Positions 53,845-61,076 of a DNA stretch of 64,000 bases are shown here, in pieces; positions within the stretch are counted from its first letter, which is position 1; the number at the start of each line of letters is the position of its first letter. Source of the stretch: Herbidospora solisilvae (GTDB lineage: Bacteria > Actinomycetota > Actinomycetes > Streptosporangiales > Streptosporangiaceae); the NCBI RefSeq assembly GCF_009901565.1, contig NZ_WXEW01000003.1, positions 1,312 through 65,311 of the forward strand, given 5' to 3'. The notes under the pieces are model-generated. The model was not told where the DNA came from, made no database searches, and saw only the letters and a program-made list of their open reading frames with translations. Position numbers and translations under genes: made by a program.

Positions 53845-54225
53845 TCAGCGCTGAACTACGGGTTTGTCCAGGTCGCGGTGTTCCAGTTCGACGGTCAGTC
53901 CGGCGCGGCGCAGCCGGTCGGCAAGCTCCATGGCGAAGACCGGGGCGCGGTGTCGGCCGCCGGCGCACCCGTCAGCGACCGTGACCTGTCCGGCGCTGGG
54001 GCCGGACAGGAACGCGGTCACAGCGGCGGCGGTGGCGTTCACCAGGTCGGTGATGCCGGCGGTGTTCAGGACCGTGGTCCTGACCGGCTCGTCGTGGGCG
54101 GTCATGTGTCGCAGCTCGGGCGAGACGTGCGGGTCGCGGAAGTGCTGGCGAAGGTCGATGACCAGATGCGCGGTCGGCGGGTCCGCGTGCAGGTAGCCGA
54201 ACGACTGGATGCGGACAACGGGCAT
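53845..54225 (-). CDS. RapZ C-terminal-domain-like protein
   Basis: 126 residues covering only the C-terminal domain of RapZ: IQSFGYLHADPPTAHLVIDLR, HVSPELRHMTAHDEPV, VTVADGCAGGRHRAPVFAMEL and ELEHRDLDKP. In RapZ this domain binds RNA and metabolites; the N-terminal P-loop kinase-like domain is missing. Stand-alone copies occur in actinomycete elements. A tRNA-like element lies 50 bp upstream in its leader, which makes RNA binding an attractive guess. Confidence 0.82.
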   Translation of the reverse strand: MPVVRIQSFGYLHADPPTAHLVIDLRQHFRDPHVSPELRHMTAHDEPVRTTVLNTAGITDLVNATAAAVTAFLSGPSAGQVTVADGCAGGRHRAPVFAMELADRLRRAGLTVELEHRDLDKPVVQR

Positions 54226-54566
54226 GAGACGGAGGGCTCCTTGATGAAGGGATGGCGTGATGAAAGATCGAAGGTGCCCCGGCGGGGAGTCGAACCCCGC
54301 CTACGACCGTCAGGGCAGTTGGAGCCGTGGCGTCCTACTCACCGAAGGGGAGCGCGCCACCGGGCATGCGGACGAATGTCGTCCTGGATGCACGGGCCGT
54401 TGCCCGTGCGGGCCGCCTTTTTCAGGGGGAGGCGGGTGACCCACGTATTCATTTGTCAGGAATCAGGTGCGTCGGCCCGTCGACCGAGCAAATCTGTGGC
54501 GCGCGATCCCGTCAGATCGCCTTCCTCGTGCTTCGGATGATCCCTGAGAGGCGGTCACAAGGAGCA
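54226..54566. other. Divergent control region of the AICE
   Basis: About 340 bp without a supported gene. It holds tRNA-like copy 3 (54275-54321) and a perfect 8-bp hairpin (54390-54397 with 54402-54409) followed on the plus strand by CCTTTTTC. The promoter of the long leftward operon is expected near the GntR operators at its right edge. Confidence 0.6.
54275..54321 (-). ncRNA. tRNA-3'-half-like element, copy 3
   Basis: It has the same T arm as copies 1 and 2. The anticodon-like hairpin is ACTG-CCCTGA-CGGT, where an A-T pair has become G-C, a compensatory change compared with copy 1. It lies 50 bp before the RapZ-C-like gene. Confidence 0.48.
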
Positions 54567-54623
54567 GCGTATACGCAGTTGCGTATACGCACAAGACTTG
54601 CGTATCCGCTGTTGCGTATACGC
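54567..54623. promoter_or_regulatory. Four GCGTATACGC operators
   Basis: GCGTATACGC occurs at 54567, 54581 and 54614, with a one-base variant (GCGTATCCGC) at 54600. Spacing is 14, 19 and 14 bp, giving two pairs. They end 2 bp before the upstream ATG of the gntR frame and overlap any divergent promoter, as expected for the element's master repressor. Confidence 0.75.
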
Positions 54624-54658
54624 TGATGAGGTTGGCAAACGAAGGGATGGGTGATCAG

Positions 54659-55324
54659 ATGACCGAGCCCGCTTACGTGTCCATCGCTGGCGAATACGCC
54701 CAGCGCATCCGCAAGGGGGAGCTTCCTCCCCGCGTGCAGCTACCGAGCTTGACCGAGATCGCCAGCCAGCACGGCGTATCAGAGATCGTGGTGCGGAAGG
54801 CCGTTGAGCTGCTTCAGAGTCAAGGGCTTGTCCGGTCTGTGCCTCGGCGCGGCGTCTTCGTCGCGGACCGGCCCAATCTCGTACGGGTCTCACCCGAGCG
54901 CCAGATGGAAGGCGCAGAGCGCACGGTTCAGCGGGAGGCCAACCGAGATGCCGAACTGAGCCGTGAGTCAGAGGAGGTCCCTGCCACCAAGGAGCAGGCC
55001 GAAGTGTTCGGCCTCGCGGTCGGGGAGCCGGTTAAGCACGTCATCACGCGCATCTCCGACGACGGCCGGCCGGTCTCCATCTCGGACACCTACCACCCAC
55101 TGGATGTCACCGACATCTCTGAGGCGGCGTTTCTGGAAGAGGCCGTCCGTGATGAGTTGCCGTCGTCGCTCCATGGCGAGTGGCTGCGCACCACGCCCGG
55201 CGATCTCGTCAAGGTCGTTCGGCAGCGGTACATCACGGCGGACGGCAGGGTAATCATGATCTCCGACGTGTCGTACCCGAGGGATCGTTACGACGCATTC
55301 GTGTTCCGTATGGCACTCAAATAG
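54659..55324 (+). CDS. GntR-family repressor (KorSA-like)
   Basis: 221 residues from ATG 54659, the form beginning MTEPAYVSIAGEYAQRI; an ATG at 54626 is also open. The winged helix is at 1-75 (LPSLTEIASQHGVSEIVVRKAVELL), and the C-terminal UTRA ligand domain follows (RISDDGRPVSISDTY and VRQRYITADGRVIMISD). In pSAM2 the corresponding KorSA represses replication and transfer. It is the only rightward gene of the element core. Confidence 0.88.
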   Translation: MTEPAYVSIAGEYAQRIRKGELPPRVQLPSLTEIASQHGVSEIVVRKAVELLQSQGLVRSVPRRGVFVADRPNLVRVSPERQMEGAERTVQREANRDAELSRESEEVPATKEQAEVFGLAVGEPVKHVITRISDDGRPVSISDTYHPLDVTDISEAAFLEEAVRDELPSSLHGEWLRTTPGDLVKVVRQRYITADGRVIMISDVSYPRDRYDAFVFRMALK

Positions 55325-55333
55325 GCGACATGC

Positions 55334-55367
55334 AAAAGGGGTGTCGACTCAGTCGGCACCCCTTTTT
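55334..55367. terminator. Bidirectional terminator between gntR and methyltransferase
   Basis: AAAAGGGGTG pairs with CACCCCTTTT, extended by GAC/GTC near the loop, with A and T tracts on both sides. Confidence 0.88.
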
Positions 55368-55386
55368 GATTGAAGCTATGAGCGTC

Positions 55387-56223
55387 TCAGATTCTGGCCC
55401 AGCTTTGAGCGATGTCCTTCTCTGTTCCCCACGAGACGAAGTGAGGATCGACCGCGTCCAATCTCCAGCCAGTTGATAGTGCGTTGAAGAACGTGTCGTT
55501 TCCGGTCTTTCCGCCTTGTGGTTCACCGATATAGATGAGCCGCCTACCGCCTGATTCTTCAAAAAGAGTGAGGGCTTCAGAGGACATCTTGTCTCCCCAT
55601 CCGGGCGGCCAGCAAAGGAACAGCACGCACTCGCTCAAGCTGTATGGGCGGGCAGCGAACTCCACCAGATCGTTTACCGGGTGCCAGACGTCTTCCGTGC
55701 CGACGGCCTCTGGAAAGGAGACGTTCCTGGTCAGGTGAGGTGGCTCCAGATCGTAAGCTTCGACGCTTAGCCCTGACGCTGCCATTTGGGCAGCCCAATA
55801 GCCCCTTCCGGCTCCTAGCTCCACGACTTTATGGCCGGTGCACAGGTGGGATATCCATTCGATGGTCTTCGGTGAAGGTATCGCGTAGGCGTATGTCTCC
55901 TGCAAAATTATCTGTGCGTACGCGAGACGAGAGTTTACTTCTGCCCGGCCTCCGTTAACAACGCGGCGCCCCTCATGCTCGAAAACGAGTGGTTCGACGA
56001 TGTCCCAATATGGATTGGGGCTAAGAGATTTCCCTCCGGTCATATAGTGAACAAATCGCAAATCGAAAGCCGCGTCAGTTTGGGCATCGCCGGTCCCTGG
56101 CAGACTGGTCGCCATATCTAGGTAATTTGCCACTTTGGGGTACTCGGCTTGCAATCGCTGCTCATCGTTCAAAAGTGCGGTGATTTCGTCCCATCGCTTT
56201 GCCGTCATCGAGAGCTTGGCCAT
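55387..56223 (-). CDS. SAM-dependent methyltransferase, low-GC AICE cargo
   Basis: 278 residues (or 286 if GTG 56247 is used). Motif I is VVELGAGRGYWAAQM, motif II AYDLEPP, and later LFLCWPPGWGDKMS may form the active-site loop (an x-x-PPG-W arrangement). GC content is visibly lower than in all neighbouring genes, and codon choice is relaxed. It lies outside the conserved AICE operon, between the gntR terminator and attR, the usual cargo place. Substrate unknown. Confidence 0.75.
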   Translation of the reverse strand: MAKLSMTAKRWDEITALLNDEQRLQAEYPKVANYLDMATSLPGTGDAQTDAAFDLRFVHYMTGGKSLSPNPYWDIVEPLVFEHEGRRVVNGGRAEVNSRLAYAQIILQETYAYAIPSPKTIEWISHLCTGHKVVELGAGRGYWAAQMAASGLSVEAYDLEPPHLTRNVSFPEAVGTEDVWHPVNDLVEFAARPYSLSECVLFLCWPPGWGDKMSSEALTLFEESGGRRLIYIGEPQGGKTGNDTFFNALSTGWRLDAVDPHFVSWGTEKDIAQSWARI

Positions 56224-56313
56224 GTAGGGAGTTTCTCGCACTCGCACCTGTCTGCGCGGGCAGTTGGATGTACTTCCCTGGGCTCAACGCCGTGCCGGAC
56301 GGAGCGAGATCAT

Positions 56314-56332
56314 GGGTGACTAAGTGGGTGAC
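56314..56332. repeat. Integrase arm-type repeat, right end
   Basis: GGGTGAC twice, 12 bp apart, 18 of 19 bases identical to 40465-40483 and in the same orientation, 100 bp inside attR. Confidence 0.6.
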
Positions 56333-56431
56333 GACCGCACAGGACATGCCTTGACGTCCACGGACGTTGGCGTACGGCCGACGTCGGGTCCAATCGGACA
56401 CAGTCGCACGTCACGGCAGTTGGGCGGGTCG

Positions 56432-56474
56432 TTTGCAAGCAGGATGTCAGGAGTTCGAATCTCCTAGGCTCCAC
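56432..56474. repeat. attR core
   Basis: The second copy of the 43-bp tRNA-Ala 3' segment. No tRNA 5' half is attached, so this side does not make a tRNA. Confidence 0.93.
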
Positions 56475-56802
56475 TCTCTTCACGGCTCGGGGTCGACGCC
56501 CCTTCGGGGCGGCTTTCACGGGCCGTTCGTTCGTTCATACGGGGGGACGACCCCCCGAACCCCCCGATACGAGAGGGCTTCGCCCCCTCGCGCTCCCCCT
56601 GGCCGCTGACGCGTCCGGCGTCGCTTCGCTCCGGGTCGCTGTGCTCCCTCCGAAGGGCTCCGCCCCTCGGGCTCCCTGGTGAGGCCTCGCTTCGCTCGGG
56701 AAGCGCTCGCTTCGCTCGTCAAAGCTCCTTTTCTGGACGGCTTCACCTGGCTGATCACAGCTGTGCCGCCGCTTCTGAGGGGCGGTGGCCAGGGCGGCGA
56801 GG
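56475..56802. other. Non-coding stretch with short GC-rich repeats
   Basis: No gene is supported in these 328 bp. The sequence contains a hairpin (GCCCCTTCGGGGC, about 56499-56511) and many copies of short CGCTTCGCTCG/GGGCTTCGCCCC-type inverted motifs, a pattern often found beyond tRNA genes in actinomycetes. Confidence 0.6.
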
Positions 56803-57741
56803 TCAGTCGGCGACCGTGAGGACGATCTTGCCGGTCGTCCGGCCGGTCTCGCCGATCTCGTGGGCCCTGGCGGCCTGCTCCAGCGGGAGGACCGTGTGGA
56901 TCTCGGGCGTCAGCCGACCGGAGTCCACCAGAGCGGCGATCTCCCGCATCCCCGCCTGGTCGGCCTCGACGATCATGAAGGTGGAGCGGAACCCGAGAGC
57001 GCGCGCGTGGACCGACAGCCCTGCCTCGTCCGGAGATGCGAGCGAGACGACCAGGCCTCCTTCGCGCAGGATCTGGAGAGAGCGCGGGCCGTATTCTCCG
57101 CCGATGGTGTCGACCACGATGTCGACGTCACCGGCCGCCGAGGAGAAGTCGGTGCGAGTGTGGTCGATGACCTCGTCGGCGCCGAGGCCCCGCACGAAAT
57201 CGTGCTTGGGGCCGCTGGCGGTGCCGATGACGTAGGCGCCGAGCGCCTTGGCGATCTGCACCGTGACGTGGCCGACCCCGCCCGCCGCGGCGTGCACCAG
57301 CACACGATGGCCGGGGCGCACGCGGGCGGTGTCGACCAGCGCCTGCCATCCGGTGAGCGCGACCAACGGCAACGCGGCGGCCTGGACGTGGGACAGCGAA
57401 GCCGGCTTGCGGACCAGGTGCCGCGCGGGGGTGACCACGTATTCCGCGTAGGTGCCGGCGGGCCGTGGCTGCAACGGCATGCCGAACACCTCGTCCCCGG
57501 GCTCGAACAGGGTCACGCCCAATCCGACCTCCTCGATCACGCCGGAGACGTCCCACCCGAGCCGGATCGGCCCTCCCGCCAGCCCACCGGTCACCCGGTG
57601 CCAGAAATCGGTCGGGTTGACCGACGTGGCGTGTACCCGGACGAGCACCTCACCGGGGCCCGGCTCCGGCCGGGCCACCTCGACGATCTTCAACACTTCC
57701 GGGCCGCCGAGGGAGTCCTGGCCGATCGCGCGCATTCTCAT
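56803..57741 (-). CDS. NADPH:quinone reductase-like MDR protein
   Basis: 312 residues. GroES-like domain with HATSVNPTDFWHR, then HAAAGGVGHVTVQIAKALGA as the nucleotide motif. No zinc ligands. It matches zeta-crystallin-type quinone reductases. It is divergent from the GlxA-like regulator (71-bp gap), which probably controls it. Confidence 0.9.
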   Translation of the reverse strand: MRMRAIGQDSLGGPEVLKIVEVARPEPGPGEVLVRVHATSVNPTDFWHRVTGGLAGGPIRLGWDVSGVIEEVGLGVTLFEPGDEVFGMPLQPRPAGTYAEYVVTPARHLVRKPASLSHVQAAALPLVALTGWQALVDTARVRPGHRVLVHAAAGGVGHVTVQIAKALGAYVIGTASGPKHDFVRGLGADEVIDHTRTDFSSAAGDVDIVVDTIGGEYGPRSLQILREGGLVVSLASPDEAGLSVHARALGFRSTFMIVEADQAGMREIAALVDSGRLTPEIHTVLPLEQAARAHEIGETGRTTGKIVLTVAD

Positions 57742-57812
57742 GTGCCCCAGGCTGCCAAGGTCGAGACGCCCCGGCGATTGGCCCGACTGCCAATATTTGC
57801 AAGGATCTGGCC

Positions 57813-58766
57813 ATGCATCGCGTCGTCGTCCTGGCGCTCGACGGGGTCTACCCCTTCGAGCTCAGCATTCCCGTGAGGATCTTCGGCACCGCCGCCGGCC
57901 CCGATGAGGAGCCGCTGTACGAAGTGCTCACCTGCAGCGTCGACGGGGAACCGGTCAGGACCTCCGCCGATTTCAGTGTCACGGTCGAGAACGGCAGCGA
58001 GATCCTCGCGACGGCGGACACGCTCGTCATCCCCCCGTTCTCCTGCGGCCCCCTCGACGACAGAGCTCGGCTTTCCGACGAGGTCATCGGGATATTCGAG
58101 CATCTCCGGCCGGGCACCCGCATCGTGTCGATCTGCACCGCCTCCTATGTCCTGGCCGCCGCCGGCCTGCTCGACGGGCGGCCGGCGACGACCCACTGGA
58201 CCGAGGCGGAGCATTTCCAGCGGATGTTCCCCAGCGTCAAGGTCAACTCCGACGTGCTGTTCGTCGACGACGGTGAGGTGCTCACCGCGGCCGGAGTCGC
58301 GTCCGGTGTCGACCTGTGCCTCTATCTGGTACGTCGCGACCACGGCAGCGAGGTGGCCAACCGGGTCGCCCGGCTCTGCGTCGTGCCGCCGTGGCGGGAC
58401 GGCGGCCAGGCGCAGTTCATCGAGCGTCCGGTGCCCGAACCGTCGGCGGCCACCACCTCCGACACCCGCGTCTGGGCGCTGGAGCGACTCCACCGGCCCA
58501 TCCCGCTCACCGAGATGGCAGGACGGGCGCGGATGAGTGTCCGCACCTTCACCCGGCGCTTCCGCGACGAGGTCGGGATGACTCCCGGCAGGTGGCTGAT
58601 CCAGCAGCGTGTCGAACGCGCACGCCATCTGCTCGAGACCACCGACCTCCCCGTCGACCGCGTCGCCGAGCAGGCCGGTTTCGGGACCGGTGCGTCCATG
58701 CGCAAGCACCTGACCACCGTGATCGGCGTGTCCCCCACGGCCTACCGGCACACGTTCCGCGGCTAG
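57813..58766 (+). CDS. GlxA-like AraC regulator with DJ-1/PfpI domain
   Basis: 317 residues. The N-terminal DJ-1/PfpI amidotransferase-like domain (1-180) contains VSICTASYVLAAAGLLDGR, with Cys in the nucleophile-elbow position. The C-terminal AraC domain has two helix-turn-helix motifs (TEMAGRARMSVRTFTRRF and VDRVAEQAGFGTGASMRKHL). AAGGA precedes the ATG. It likely regulates the divergent reductase in response to a small molecule. Confidence 0.92.
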   Translation: MHRVVVLALDGVYPFELSIPVRIFGTAAGPDEEPLYEVLTCSVDGEPVRTSADFSVTVENGSEILATADTLVIPPFSCGPLDDRARLSDEVIGIFEHLRPGTRIVSICTASYVLAAAGLLDGRPATTHWTEAEHFQRMFPSVKVNSDVLFVDDGEVLTAAGVASGVDLCLYLVRRDHGSEVANRVARLCVVPPWRDGGQAQFIERPVPEPSAATTSDTRVWALERLHRPIPLTEMAGRARMSVRTFTRRFRDEVGMTPGRWLIQQRVERARHLLETTDLPVDRVAEQAGFGTGASMRKHLTTVIGVSPTAYRHTFRG

Positions 58767-58980
58767 ACCCGGTCCTTCGACTTCGCATTGTTGCCGTATG
58801 TCGCAGATCGTGCAGGCTGCAGTTGGCGCCCAGAATGTGGTGGCGCGCATCAGCGCCGCGCGAGCAGCGTGATGGGTCAGCGGCCGATACGGGCGACGCA
58901 GTGTTATCCACACCAGCCCGTCGTCGGGCCCGTCGCCGAGCCGATCCGGTCGCCCGGCCAGTTCGCTGAGTATGGTCCGG

Positions 58981-59259
58981 TCAGGTGCCGCAGACCACCT
59001 GCCAGCACCACCAGGCGCCGGTCTCGGTGTCGACCGCGCAGCGGTAGCACACGATGGCGCCGGTCTCCTGTTCCATGGTCTGCATCTCGTTGATGGGGGC
59101 GCTCTCGTCGATGGCACGGACGTCGGAGATCACGCCGTCCTTCCATTCGAGCAGTACCTCGGCGGAGCCGACCTGGACCACGACCTCGCCCGCTCCGCCC
59201 GAGGGGCGGGGCGGATTGGTGTCCAGTGTTACCCCGATGGTGGCGACCTTCCTGGCCAT
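58981..59259 (-). CDS. Hypothetical protein with C-terminal Cys/Trp motif
   Basis: 92 residues with GAGGAG before the ATG. The first 60 residues look like a beta-rich domain (VEVLLEWKDGVIS-type strands), and the end has CYRC, then WWCWQVVCGT, four Cys that could bind metal or form disulfides. Not recognised. Confidence 0.6.
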   Translation of the reverse strand: MARKVATIGVTLDTNPPRPSGGAGEVVVQVGSAEVLLEWKDGVISDVRAIDESAPINEMQTMEQETGAIVCYRCAVDTETGAWWCWQVVCGT

Positions 59260-59382
59260 GGTGCTCTCCTCTGTCGAAGGTGACTCCCCGCCAAGGTCCC
59301 TCTTCCGACGGCCCCGCGCATGAGTCGCCCCCTACTCAAGATGCGGATGGGCTCGCTCTCGCCGCGATCGTGCGTGCGGGGT

Positions 59383-59405
59383 GTTTGAATTTCCTAGGCT
59401 TCACC
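59383..59405 (+). repeat. Decayed tRNA-Ala 3' end (23 bp, 20 identical)
   Basis: It matches the last 23 bases of the att core region; all three differences are C to T. No tRNA 5' part precedes it. It lies in a 236-bp gap that has no other supported feature. Confidence 0.55.
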
Positions 59406-59495
59406 GCAGGTCAGAGACGACTTTCCATGATCAGGACTTCCTGCGGGCAGACGTGTTCCTTCGACAAGCTGATCGCTGAGCGGCCACCACGCTGG

Positions 59496-60242
59496 TCATA
59501 TCTGGTTGAGGCCGCCGTCTACGTACAGCTCGGAACCTGTGACGAAACTGCTCTGGTCGGACGCCAGGAAGGCGACTGCCGCCGCGATCTCCTCGGGGCG
59601 GCCCATCCGTCCGAGCGGGACCTGCCCGGCCAGAAAGCCCTTCAGCTCCCGCGCGCCGTCCGCGTCGGCCGCGAGGCCGTTGATGCCGGGGGTCTCGACC
59701 GGGCCGGGGATGAGGGCGTTGACCCGGATGCCACGGCCCCTGAGCTCGTTGGCCCAGGTGCGGGCGAAGGAGCGGATGGCGGCTTTGGAGGCGGCGTACA
59801 CCCCGAAGGCCTCGGCCCCGGAATCGGCCGCGGTGGAGCCGGTGAGGATCACCGAAGCGCCTTCGCGGAGATGCGGCAGAGCCTTCTGGACGGTGAAGAG
59901 CGCGCCCTTCACGTTGGTGTTGAAGGTCTGGTCGAAGTGCTTCTCGGTGACGTCTTCGAGGCGGGTGAACTCACCGCCCCCGGCGTTGACGAACAGCACG
60001 TCGATGCCGCCCTCCGTGGCGACCGTGGCGTAGAGCCGGTCGAGGTCGCCGAGATCGGACACGTCGCCGCGGACTCCGACCGCGCGGTCGCCGATCTCGT
60101 CCACGGCCTTCTTGAGCTCGGCCTCGCGGCGGCCCACGACGTAGACTCGCGCGCCGTCGGCGGCGAGCCGCCGGGCGGCGGCAAGGCCGATGCCGGTGGT
60201 GCCGCCGGTGACCACGGCCACCTTTCCGTCGAACGTACTCAT
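59496..60242 (-). CDS. SDR-family oxidoreductase
   Basis: 248 residues, classical short-chain dehydrogenase. The cofactor motif is TGGTTGIG (12-19), followed by VNAGGG, the catalytic Ser region LTGSTAADSG and Tyr-x-x-x-Lys in YAASKAA. An Arg in VVGRREAELKKA after strand 2 suggests NADP. It is divergent from the Rrf2 regulator across two GTAAC-N7-GTTAC sites, so it is probably Rrf2-controlled. Confidence 0.93.
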   Translation of the reverse strand: MSTFDGKVAVVTGGTTGIGLAAARRLAADGARVYVVGRREAELKKAVDEIGDRAVGVRGDVSDLGDLDRLYATVATEGGIDVLFVNAGGGEFTRLEDVTEKHFDQTFNTNVKGALFTVQKALPHLREGASVILTGSTAADSGAEAFGVYAASKAAIRSFARTWANELRGRGIRVNALIPGPVETPGINGLAADADGARELKGFLAGQVPLGRMGRPEEIAAAVAFLASDQSSFVTGSELYVDGGLNQI

Positions 60243-60255
60243 GATCTTCCTCCTC

Positions 60256-60303
60256 AGTCGTAACCGAACTTGTTACGACTGCGATGTAACCACGACTGTT
60301 ACA
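60256..60303. promoter_or_regulatory. Double operator GTAAC-N7-GTTAC
   Basis: Two 17-bp palindromes with the same 7-base spacing start at 60260 and 60286 (26 bp apart). The first extends to 9-base arms (60256-60264 and 60272-60280). They fill the divergent gap between SDR and Rrf2 genes. Confidence 0.7.
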
Positions 60304-60313
60304 ATGGGGTCAA

Positions 60314-60748
60314 ATGAGTGCGAACAGCCGGCTGACGATCGCCACCCACATCCTGACCTGGATGGCCATGGACCAACTGAACGGGCAGGTCGCGACCTCC
60401 GACCGCATCGCGGAAAGTGTCCAGACCAATCCCGTCGTGATCCGCCGCTGCTTGGGCGAACTGCGCGCCGCCGGGCTGGTGGAGTCGAGGCGCGGGGCGG
60501 GCGCAGGCTGGCGGCTGACTCGGGAGCCGGGCGAGGTGACGCTGCTCGACGTCTACCGCGCGGTGGAGGACGGCCCGCTGTTCGCGATGCACGCCACCCC
60601 GCCGAACCCCTGCTGCCCGGTGGGGGCGGGCATCCGGCCGGCGCTCGACGGGGTGTACGCCGAGGTTGAAGACCGCCTCCGGGCCCAACTCGCGGCCACG
60701 ACGATCGCGGATCTGCTGAATGACATAAATGACCGCCACACGGGATGA
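60314..60748 (+). CDS. Rrf2-family regulator (YwnA-like)
   Basis: 144 residues. Winged helix: [39 protein letters not shown], then [17 protein letters not shown], the Rrf2 signature. There is only the pair of Cys in NPCCPVG, not the three-Cys iron-sulfur set of IscR, so it is the cluster-free YwnA/YwgB type. Likely represses the SDR gene and itself. Confidence 0.92.
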   Translation: MSANSRLTIATHILTWMAMDQLNGQVATSDRIAESVQTNPVVIRRCLGELRAAGLVESRRGAGAGWRLTREPGEVTLLDVYRAVEDGPLFAMHATPPNPCCPVGAGIRPALDGVYAEVEDRLRAQLAATTIADLLNDINDRHTG

Positions 60749-61014
60749 TTCACACCTTCAAGTACCGCTGGCTGGGAAGGTCACCAGCCCGAGGTCGCCA
60801 CCGATCTGTTCCTGCTCTTCCTGCATGAGCAGGGCTTCACTGTCACGATCCCGGCCTGATGGCCTGCACCGATCTCGTCCCCTAGCGCTTGCCGATGGGC
60901 GCCATCGCCCACGAGCAGAGCTCTGGCCTGCGCCGAAGTTCCCGACGTGTCGGCTGGCTCCCATTTGCAAGCAGAATGTCAGGAGTTCGAATCTCCCAGG
61001 CTCCGCCAATTCAA
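60749..61014. other. Non-coding stretch holding a tRNA-Ala remnant
   Basis: No gene supported. It contains the 43-bp att-like remnant at 60964-61006 and otherwise nothing that I recognise. Confidence 0.55.
60964..61006 (+). repeat. Second att-like tRNA-Ala 3' remnant (40 of 43 identical)
   Basis: It matches the whole 43-bp att core with three substitutions. It lies 9 bp before a strong terminator hairpin, as would the original chromosomal tRNA end. Confidence 0.75.
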
Positions 61015-61050
61015 AAGCCCAGGTCAGAGGCCATTCCTCTGCCTGGGCTT
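61015..61050. terminator. Terminator after att remnant, convergent with epimerase gene
   Basis: AAGCCCAGG-T-CAGAGG pairs with CCTCTG-CCTGGGCTT around a 5-base loop; an A-rich tract precedes the stem, giving a T-tract on the minus strand. Confidence 0.8.
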
Positions 61051-61076
61051 CGGTGTCCGTGCCCGTTTGCAGCCGG

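Larger units (their letters stand above)
40382..56474. mobile_element. Integrated AICE (about 16.05 kb) in tRNA-Ala
   Basis: A perfect 43-bp direct repeat (40382-40424 and 56432-56474), equal to the tRNA-Ala 3' half, bounds the element. Inside are a tyrosine integrase and excisionase, replication genes (DUF3631 ATPase and prim-pol), a TraB/FtsK translocase, a DUF2637 spread protein, and a GntR regulator. This is the gene set and order of pSAM2-like actinomycete integrative and conjugative elements. No relaxase, capsid, terminase or lysis gene is present, which excludes a classical ICE or prophage. Confidence 0.93.

Noticed and set aside
52951-54321. Functional tRNA genes on the minus strand
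   Set aside because: T arm and anticodon-like hairpin are present, but D arm is missing, base 33 is not U and the acceptor pairing is imperfect, so I list them as tRNA-like elements only.
40382-56474. Prophage
   Set aside because: No capsid, terminase, tail or lysis genes; TraB, the spread protein and the GntR repressor fit an AICE.
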